A stretch of DNA of 64,000 nucleotides from Ficedula albicollis (lineage: Eukaryota; Chordata; Aves; Passeriformes; Muscicapidae): contig NC_021677.1 in NCBI RefSeq assembly GCF_000247815.1, positions 39,251,717-39,315,716 on the forward strand. Direction: 5' to 3'. The notes below the pieces were generated by a model. It made no database searches, was not told the origin of the DNA, and saw only the letters and a list, made by a program, of their open reading frames with translations. How positions within the stretch are numbered: position 1 is the first letter of the stretch; every line of letters starts with the position of its first letter. Shown in pieces: positions 53,901 through 64,000 of the stretch. The position numbers were made by a program, and so were the translations under genes.

Positions 53901-56900
53901 TTTTTGTTCCACAACTGATAAGCATTCACCACAAAAAATGCAGCTTTTGTAATCCCTATTTTTTAGAGGTGTTGACTTGCAGGACAGTAAGGGACAAAGA
54001 CAAAATTGCTGAGTATGCTTAATGAAGAACCTGATTAATGAGGTATAGCACTCCTTTTTCTAAATGGAAAAACATAAACAGAAAAGGCAGGAAATTCTAT
54101 TAGTGAAATTTTAAAAAAAATCAACAATTTAATACAAAGACAAGTTTCAAACTACTTCTAAAGATATGAGATACATTTAAAAATTTCCTTTTCCCATGCC
54201 TGTTTTTTGAACTACCATGAACAAAACCAAACTGCATTAACAGAACTGCTGCTGCAAATAAACATATCAGAAATTTCTGTATTTTACCAGCTGTTTCACT
54301 TTCATGTAAAAATTCAGCCATTTTCCAAAATTTACAACTATGTTCATCATGTGTAACAGCAAAAAAAAATCCAGAGAGCCAGCAATACCAGAATAACTAT
54401 AAGAAAATTTCTGCAATATACAAAAAAAAACCCCAACATTTTATGCCTGCATTCTCCTATAAGTAACCTCTAATGCCATTAAGATAGCTTGAGACAATCA
54501 CTATATAATCACTGATGTTGCAGTTGTAGGAGCCCTGTAAAACACGACAGTTGTTGAAATAGAGGCATGGTTAAGACCAGCTGATTTCACTGCTAGATAG
54601 GGGCCAGCATTAGGTTTCAAACTTCACAGCAACAAAACCTGGGAAATATTGAAACTTCGGGGTGAGATAGCAGAGATGTGCTAACCTTGTAGAATATACT
54701 AAACCAGTGACAATTTGTGTAACAAACAATTTGTTTGCCAAATATTCACAGCTGTGGGATCCACCATGCTAGCTGACAAACCATCAAAGTGCAGGACAGT
54801 GGCCTTACACAATACCTTTTCCCCTCTTTTCCCACCGAACAGAAAGGTCTTCTGGAAATATGTCTGGGGCTGAATTCTACCTGCACCCTTTAGTATTTGA
54901 AACCACTTGTCAAGAAAACTGGGATCAATGTAAAACACAACAGTAGCTCCCCCACATGTTGAGTGGCCATGACATTTAAACTATGCAATTTTACAGCAGG
55001 CAACAAACAAGATTGGGAATTCAGGGTTAAAATCTCCAGTGAAATTTTGTCTTATAAAGTAATGAACGTTGACCAAGAGAGTAAATCAAATGGATCTCCT
55101 GACAAACTGAAAACAGCTGTTTGGCTGAGTGTGTCTCTGATTTAAGTTTGGTAATTATTGCCCTACTGTGGCTCAAGGTTATTCTGTATTAGTGAAATAG
55201 GATATCATAGGAAAAGCATCCAACTTTTTAATTTACTGTAGCATCAAAAATTCCACTGTATAAAAATAAGCCGGAAATGTAGCCTTCTAAAAACTTACCT
55301 ATAAACCTTCTAAATGCCCATTTATTCATTCTTCTCACGCACAATTGCGCAAAATTTTATTAAAATAAACTAGAATATCTAATGCCAAACAAATGATATG
55401 TCACCTTTAGTCACTCAAATTATGTTTTCACATAAATACACTGAAAAACAACTTTATAAACTTGGAGTCAGTGATGAAGCATCTTGGCTTGACAGCCAAG
55501 TCTTGGACTTCTATGGTCTACGTTAGCACACAGAAAAATTGTTTACATCCTTGCAAGGAGAAACTTTCTTTTAAGGTCTCCTCATACCAATAACAGCACA
55601 AGATATGAAGACCCTAAATTTAATTTTTCAAAGCGTAAAAACTTGTTGAAGAAAGCATGGTAGACATTTGATTAATGAAAACTGAGTTCACTCAATTAGT
55701 GCTTGATCCCCTATTAAATCGAAGCTACACTATGGTTTTATTAGTTGCTTTTATCTGGGTTATTAGATGCCTTTATTACCTAAAAAACATGAATCAATTA
55801 TCTATGTTAATAACATAATTACTATGGTATTATTGATCTGCCTGTTGGACATCAAACAATGTACAAGTCCATGGAAGTATAGAAGTGAGTCTCCAGCCAA
55901 TTAAAATGTCGAAGAAATGAAGGAAAAGCCTGTGTGTTCTGTGAACAGCTTAGTAAGATTTCTGCTCTGGAAATTCAACAACAAAACTGGCTCTCCCTCA
56001 GACACAGACTGCAATTTTTTAGTCAATAGCAATTACTGTACCTTGCTAGACTGAATCTTCAATTCTAACACAAAAAATATTCTAATACACAATAAAACAA
56101 TCTTTGAAAATTATTACAAATTCAAGTGCTTATTCTTTCTGAATATTTCTTTAAAGAGAACTCGGCGTCTTAAAATAAGATGATTCAGGTAATTTAAGGT
56201 CAGCTCAAAGTAAACACTGAACTCAGTTCAGTGTATTATTAGAGAAATAATTTCATTTAGAGAGTGAATTTTCATAGATTAATTATAAACAGGCACTTCA
56301 AGTACAAACTTACTTCACCCACCACACCATACTTTCCTTTTGGTTTCCTATTTTCTCAGTTGAGATATATACAAATTAAACCTTTGCCACAACAGAATGT
56401 GCATATATATATAGTCTAAAACTACTGACTATGTGCCACAGAAACAACTTTTTAAAATGCCACTGTGCTAATTTTTTTTTTTTTTGTCAAAAAGGTTGGA
56501 CAGACACAAGAATAGTAGTAAAGTGAATGTTCATTCATTTTAATAAAGAATGGGCTCTATGCAAGTCTTTCTGCATACATAACACAAAACAGGCAGACTT
56601 CAATCTGAAATCCCTTCTTGCATATTCTTTGCCAAGGAGCAATTTTCATACTGACATTGTTTAAATAATCATACAATAGCAGCCAGTACAGGCACTTGGC
56701 TAAGGGAAGGATCAAGACTTACACCAAGTCCAAGAACCCCCCAGCAGCAGTTTCTTGCTGAAGAAACCAACTGGTAGCAAGCAAAGTCCCCATTGTTTTG
56801 AAATAAGAGAAGAATTGAAAGGGAAAGAAATGGAAGAACACAGCAATTCCAATTTATCTGCTGATCTCAAGATCAGGTTTATACTTACAGTAACATCAGA

Positions 56901-59900
56901 GGTAACTTCACATGCTAACTACCAGCTGAAATACAGACAGCTCCAGCCTTGCCCCTTAGAGAAGGACAGGAAGCAAATCACCTAAAAACAAGGTCTATTG
57001 ACTTCGGCAGCTTCAGAGGTTTTCCCCACACACCTCTTAGAAGAATTTTTCTAGCTGCTTCTCAGTCTGAATGCAGTTCAAACCCATCCAACTTTAGCAG
57101 TTTGATTTCACTAGAAAATAAAGGGTAGGCCCAAAGAAATCTTTGGGCATCTACAAGTCATTCTTCAGGAGCAACATTTGATGCAAACTTTCACATTACC
57201 TACCATTTTATATATCATCTTATGCTTAAACACACTCTGGATCCTTGATGACACCAAGTGCTATAATTATCAATTACATGTTAATACTCAGTTTCCCTCT
57301 GGCACTTCACGTCATAGAAATATATCCCAAATATTCCATTAAAATGAGGGTGCAGATGGAAGGGGATAAGAATAGGTCACCTTGTTATTCAGCAGACTGA
57401 GTTTGGCTTAGTCTGAATATAAGTGAACTGAAGTCTTTCACTGGAATTTAAATTCAATAATGTTGATTTAATTTAACATATTGATTTCCATGAAAAATAT
57501 AACACAACTAGCAGAAGATTACAAGCTTCTAAAATAAGACATGGGACAACTTGATGCACACATTTCCAAGGAGCTCTGTTCAGGAGACAGCTAACCCTGA
57601 AGACAAATCTTTAAGCTTAATGTTCCAAAAGCTCCTTCTATGCCCACCAGCATCTGCCTTTCAGAGCTAAATCGATTCCTGTTTCAGCCTTTCCAGGTTT
57701 CAAAATTCAAGTAGAGCAACACACAGGCCACATAAAGGCTTCAATCCAATATGCAAATCTACAGTATACTTGATGCACACAGACAAGTATCTTGTGATCC
57801 ACAAGACAAGGATCTTGTGAAAACTTATCTGTGGATGCTTACTAGACACCAGTAAAAAAGTAGATGTTTGTAGTGCTCAGCCTCAGTCACTTTTTTTAAA
57901 TGGAAAACCTGAGAAACCTGGTTCTCCCTTTTTTATTTTTTTTTTCCTTAAATGGAAGCTTTAGAAATCTACCTCAGAGGATTTAAATCTTTCCTTAATC
58001 CAGAACTGGTTCAATATCTTCTGCCTGACAGAAGCAGGTACAGGCTAGCTTCAGTTTGAGGTTGCCTTTCAGCAGTAGTACTGAACAGCATCACTGCACA
58101 GAAAGAAAAAAACAGCATCAGAAATTGTCTAAAGAAGATAAAGCATGCCTTCATCATTTAAAATTTCAGACTGACCTAAAAGCACAGTGTGCTGTGTTCT
58201 GGTACAGAGGGCATCAATCCAGGGTGTTTCACTTCCTGATATGCAATCTAGCCAGTTTTGGATCTGATCTCCACACAGGAATACAGAGAAATATTCAGCA
58301 TGATCATTCTACATTTATAAGTAACATACAATACAAAATTCCACTATGCTAATTCAGTATCTTCCAAGGGAATACAAAGTCTTAAAAAGTCACTGAGACA
58401 GTTCTATAATGTAACCATAAGGACTGGTGTAATATCAAGTTAATGACTGCTTCTGAAACATGACAAAATTGACCATTTCTCTGCAATGGCTATCACAGAG
58501 CAGAGAACCCAATGCAGACTCCTCATTTACAGACAGTGACTTGATCCTTCTTATTTTAACTCTGGCTTACATGATTTATGTAACAAGAACATCCTTACTA
58601 AACCCCAAAATATTTAAAAATGCTTAAGTTGTTGTTTTTCCTCAAAACATGTAATAAAGTAAAATGTTAGTTCTTTAAAACCGGCACTACATATTTTTCC
58701 TCATGAAAACTAATTCCTATTTCCCTATTTCAAGTAGGAGTCATTACTTAGTTCCACAGAATGCTTCTGTTTCCTCTGATTCTAAAACTCAAATGCCTAA
58801 CAGAGAAAATAAGTCAGAGATACAGAAACCATTATTTTAATCCCTGACAACATTCAGTTGACATTTTGTTTTGTTCTGTTTGCATGGTGTTTTTCATTTC
58901 AAGATCAGTGATGTTTTCCTCTTAATTAAATTATGCTTCCACATACTAACACACAAAATTAAAGATGAGCTCATCCACCACCAAAATGCCCCTGCAGTCA
59001 GAATGCAATTAATCTTACAATAAGTACTCCAAAATTTCAAATGACAAATTCTTAAACAGTGACTCCAAGATCCAGCAATACATGACTTCTGTTGCTTACT
59101 ATTTTGCATGCATTGCAAACTTCTTCCTTGCTATACTAAAGACAGACATGATAAAAATAGAGGACAATCTATAACAACAAACAGAATCCAATATTTGATT
59201 TCTCTGCCACGTTTTTTATTCACGCTATGGAGTTGTCCCCCCTTCACAACACATCCTGAACAGTGCCCAACACTACAATGTTTCCAAAGCTTATTTTTGT
59301 AATAGGATCCAGCGAAGAGGTGAGCTCTTTAAAACTCCTCAGCAGTCAGAGTTAGAAAGACCTGTTCTGAATCTCTGACATCTCCAGAAAACAATTCATA
59401 AAGGGGTATAATCTTGGGCTAATTTACTAAAAATCTTAACACTGCTGTCAGTGTCTCAGTATGTGGCTATCAGCAGTGACAGTATGCAAGTGTTCTGACA
59501 CACACTGCAAGTCACTGCCCAGCTGTACAGCAGCTGGCTCCAACTAAGCCCAGAACAGGTCAAGGGTGATGTGAATCCTTAAAGCACTGCTGGCCTGTTG
59601 TGTTTATCTTTGATGGCCTAAGAGTGCAAATGCCAAAAAAAGAAAACAAATGCTTTCCCTAGCCTTGGATTTCGTAAATGATTTAATGTCTTTGTATCCT
59701 ACGAGAAGCAGCTCAAAATGTGACACTTGTATCTGTAGACTGGCCACTGGATACTACAATGCATGTAATAGAGAGAGTAGAAGCCATTAACCAGGCAGAT
59801 GTCATAGACTGCCTTGACAAGGACTTGCTTGGAATTATCCTCAAACACATCTGCTGACCCAGCAGTCTCAATGGCTTCTCAAATAACATTCTACTGATAG

Positions 59901-62001
59901 CCACAGGACTTCTAATTTACTAAGCCAAAAGCTTGAGATTTAACCAATTTCCAGTCTTTTATATGCCAAATAAATTGTTCTGTTCTAAAGGTGTCTAGAA
60001 ACATAATGCTAGAGCAGAAATGACCAAAGGAACTATTACAGTGATTCACCTGTGGAATGAGTTAGACTGCAGCAGAATAAGATAAAATAATTTCTTTAGG
60101 AAGATTTCCATATTGATTACAATTTTATTCTTAGTATTGTCCAAGCAGATAAAAGCAAAAACATGCACTGTACAAAAGCACACTTTACACTTTTCTATAG
60201 AAATCTAATGGTAGAAATAAAGAGCCACACATGCCCACAAACCTTGTTACCATTGTACATCAAAGTTGGTACTTCACACTGTACTTTGAATTCTCTACTC
60301 TCTGAAATGATGTCATAAAATTCTGATAGTATTGCCATTTGAAGTTGACCCTCTTTTGACATAGTACTTGGAATATAAATATGGTATATGGGTACAGAAT
60401 TAAACTACCTGATAAGTAAGGAAAATATATAGAGTTCAGAAAAGAAAATAGAGGTACTGGTGAGCTATTAAAGCAGGAACTCCAGCCAGTTCTGCTCAGA
60501 AGATCTTAACACCTGGTTACTGCTCTTGATTAGTAGCATGGCTGTGCCACAAGATGAGGCTAGTCATATCCTCTTGGGCTTTCCACATCACTGCTCTTTC
60601 TCTACACTCTCTACTCCCTTCACCCATGTTCCCTCCAGCCCATGCATTTCCAGTTCAATTTTCATTTTTAATTACTAATTCACCTATTTTTTGAAAAAAC
60701 AGCAAGGCTATTTTCTGCTCTCAGAACAACTTTAGAAGCAAGAGAGGAAAAAAAAAATCAAAAAATTACATTTCCTATTGTCTGTGATGGTCCTAAAAAC
60801 TCACCAGCACCCAACTTCTTGCGGTGACCCCAGAAATTCTGTCTTTGCTGCATAAGAAGCTTTACCAGTGGACAGTTGGTTCTCATCCCATCGAGCCCAC
60901 AGCCTCATATTGGGAGAACAGGCTATGGCTAATTTGGGTCTGAACCCTCTTAAACTGATCTCCAAAAGATATTAAGCACACAACTAGTCCTAATGACTTT
61001 ATCTGGACTACTCATACCAGTTTCTCACCAGAAGCACAATATTTCCACTGTTTGGCTTTAAAAATAACATAAGAAGGAAATAAATGGTTGCCACCAGCAT
61101 TTCCTCAGACACATGGATCTAGCTGATCTCTGGTAATGACTTTGTGCTTTGCATCTTGAATAATGAATCCTGGTTTTGTGTTACTCTACTTATTAGTGGG
61201 GCTAGACGCCTACCTTTATTATGGATGTAGGTGGTTTGATTTAATTGCAATGGAAAATTTAAGCCTAGCTTACATATAAAACTGTTCACATTTCAGAAAT
61301 TCCCCCTTGAGCATTTAAAATCCTTGGATTTAAAGCTCAGAAAATCAAAATATTCTTAATGCCAGGTAAGCACAGTTAGTACAGCTGATACTAAGTACCT
61401 TAGAGTTCTATGATGTTCTTCAACCTCAAAAAAAAAAAACAGATCAATTTGTTTTACACTGGTAGATGACTATATAAAATACATACACCTATAAAAACAA
61501 GGATATGGCACACATATATTCACAAACAGTTCAGGAATGTTCATGCTATTTTGTTTTGGACTCAATTCTATTCAAATACATATATAATAAAGCACTCAGC
61601 TATTTTTTAAATCAACATTTTTCACAATATAAGTTTTTACATGGTCACTGAACTTCTATTTCAACAGAGTCCTTCGCATTGCTGTAGACTGCAATGACAC
61701 TGAATAATGCTCATTCAAATAGTCTCACTGAAATCAGCTAGGGGCAGACTGACAAACAATTGCTTCTAGATGAGAGCTACTCCTATAAATATCCCAGAAA
61801 ACTCAGCTAGACTAAGCAAGTCAACAATTTTGACAGTCTGGATCCACATAAATAAGTACCAACACACTAACTTTAATTTAAGAGCAGCTCTACTCTTACC
61901 ATGCCTTTGCCTATTGTAAGTGTGATGTGGTAATTGTTTTTTCTTAAATCAACATCCCAGGACTATATGTAGCTGAAGACAGCTGTGAATTCCAACTTAT
62001 T
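50956..62001. other. AT-rich non-coding stretch
   Basis: About 11 kb with no gene that I can support. Frames of 60-108 codons are present but carry no recognisable domain. The two most protein-like are a minus-strand frame at 54699-54969 and a plus-strand frame at about 59681-59857; both are in the findings. Short perfect hairpins occur at 57129-57148 and 57790-57806, within chance expectation. No mobile element is recognised. Confidence 0.5.
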
Positions 62002-62263
<262 letters not shown>

Positions 62264-64000
62264 GTGAATGTTTTATTTTACCTTTTAGGCAAAGAGAGCT
62301 TATCATTGCTGCTTCCTCTAGTAATTTTTTCCTCTTTCATTATTCCATTTAAAGTACTTTAAGTAATTGCAAAAGAAATTAGAAAATATTTTCCACACAA
62401 TACTACCTGAATTTAATCCAATGTAGCCTTAACAGATATGAATTGTCAGAGATTGCTGCCTTCTAAATTGCATTTTAAAACATCTTGCTCTTTATATTTT
62501 AACATCTAGATTTTTTAGGTCCCGTTACAAGTGTTTACCATAGAAAACTCGGTCAACCTGGTGTTTGACCTTTGACAGGAAGCTGCCCTCACTCCAGCTA
62601 GTCCCAACAAACTAGGCCCAAGACAATAAGCTGCTTTATAGCTATTAGGTAGGCCAGTGTGTTTCTCCAGGAAGACCTCAAGCTGAAAAGCCAACACGCT
62701 TGACAACCACAGCCAAGGTACCAAGGGCCCAAGCACTAGACATTGGAAAACAAATGGAAAAGCACACATGGCTACATCTGGAATCCTAATGGGCCACCAA
62801 TGGTTCCCAGCTAAAGGAAGAATTACCAATGTTATTTTATCATCCCTTGTGCTAACTTAGCTGTTTATGTACAGCAATAAATGATTTTTTAAAAACATAT
62901 TTGGGTCATTATGTCATATACCACCAGCAAGTACGATTGTTTTATTGTGCTTGGAGTCAAAATACACTCCTATACCCAGATGTGAGGGAAGTTCAAAACC
63001 TCTAGTCCTTCTGTATTCATTCCTGTTGGACAAATGGATTAAGTTTTTAAAAGGGAAACTGAGAATTTTTATGGTCTGTAGTCCCATCTCACTAGTAAAA
63101 TTCACACTGATATTTTCCTATAGAAGTTTGCCTTGCCAATGATAACATTAAATATTACCTTAGTAAGCAACCCAAAATTTCAAACAACAGGAAATGCCAC
63201 ACATTTTATTGTCAAAACACCCCCATTCTCTTCTTCCAAAGCCACAAGATGTTATATAAAAGAAATAATATTGATTTATTTTTTTCTTTTTTTACCTGAG
63301 CCCCTATTGAAATTCAAGGCAAAGTAACCGCCGGGCTGTGGAATGAAGCTAAAATGCATAAATATTTATTAACAGACTTAATAAAGGAGGACTCTGCAGT
63401 TATGGCCCTGAATTTATATGTGCAAACCCAAGCTTTTCCAAAATCTACAATCAGAATATTGTGTTTCCATGTAATGAAACACGGGATTTGTGTAAAGACT
63501 TTTGCACAGTATTTCTAACCCTAGCACTGTGGCATTTAAACTTTGAGATCAAAGCAGAAAAAAAAGTCAGATCCTCCAACATTTGCTGCTTGAGAAAGGT
63601 AGCAAAGAAAGCAAACAGCAAAAAGTATATTATTTTTACAAGATGTTACAATAAATTAAATGAAGGGTTCAACATGTTTTGGCAATAGTATTCTAAAATT
63701 TGCTGTATCCCTGTTTACATCAACATTTGTCATCAAAATATTTCTCAGCTTTCTGTTCCACAAGACATTGACAGAATTCGAAAAGAGGTGCAATTTAGGA
63801 AATGACAGGGAGAATTTAGGGTGGTGTTTCTCACAGAAGAAACAAAACTGAATAGAAATATACCAAAAATCTACAACTAAATCCACAATGCAGTTGCCCA
63901 TGATCTACATTTTTTGGTATCGTTTAACATCCAGGTGCAGCTGAACAGAGCTGTAGTTTCTTTAATCTTGCCAGGAAGGTTGCTAAGAGTGTGCACACAC
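62264..64000. other. AT-rich non-coding stretch to the window end
   Basis: No gene or named repeat is recognised. A minus-strand 104-codon frame at 62515-62829 is rich in Leu, Pro and Ala and has no known domain. The sequence around 63325-63425 is a mixed-composition patch that could be conserved non-coding DNA, but this cannot be judged from one sequence. Confidence 0.5.

Noticed and set aside
57129..57806. Short perfect hairpins at 57129-57148 and 57790-57806
   Set aside because: Arms of 7-8 bp are within chance expectation and have no supporting context.

Overview
The window looks like gene-poor nuclear DNA from a bird or a close reptilian relative. It is AT-rich (roughly 35-38% GC by eye once the poly-G blocks are set aside) and has no bacterial-type gene packing. 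Four stretches match, from memory, the 3' portion of CR1 LINE retrotransposons, the dominant interspersed repeat of birds. I recognise no complete gene, tRNA, rRNA or CRISPR array. The longest open frames are translations of homopolymers or microsatellites, and the rest are about as long as chance predicts for 64 kb of AT-rich DNA. The segment is therefore best read as intergenic or deep-intronic sequence.

Layout. 1-10.5 kb is AT-rich non-coding DNA with a 190-bp poly-G block (1760-1949) and a CR1 fragment near 8.06 kb. 10.5-22.6 kb holds five two-copy tandem duplications (plus a very short one near 11.3 kb), an old 1-kb CR1 relic (14.57-15.57 kb) and one exon-like open frame (11.6-11.9 kb). 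22.66-23.47 kb is an 814-bp pure poly-G run. 23.5-32.6 kb is non-coding with a second CR1 tail (28.3 kb). 32.64-34.24 kb is a 1274-bp pure poly-G run fused to about 55 copies of an AATATA hexamer. 34.3-37 kb is unusually rich in short tandem duplications and carries a small CpG-rich patch. 37-64 kb is again AT-rich non-coding DNA, with a third recent-type CR1 tail (39.6 kb), larger tandem duplications (267 bp at 39.8 kb, 555 bp at 49.8 kb) and a last poly-G block inside a poly-A tract (62.0 kb).

Two signals stand out. First, there are four uninterrupted poly-G blocks (190, 814, 1274 and 217 bp), all on the same strand. Three of them sit inside or beside low-complexity A/T sequence, and one is flanked by a 25-bp direct duplication. 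This pattern points to assembly or gap-fill artefacts more than to biology. Second, there are about fourteen head-to-tail duplications of exactly two copies (30-555 bp, roughly 95-100% identical apart from one with an internal deletion). They are either a real local tendency to duplicate or unmerged contig overlaps. A handful of short open segments with good splice-site context are recorded as low-confidence exon candidates. No multi-gene system is visible.
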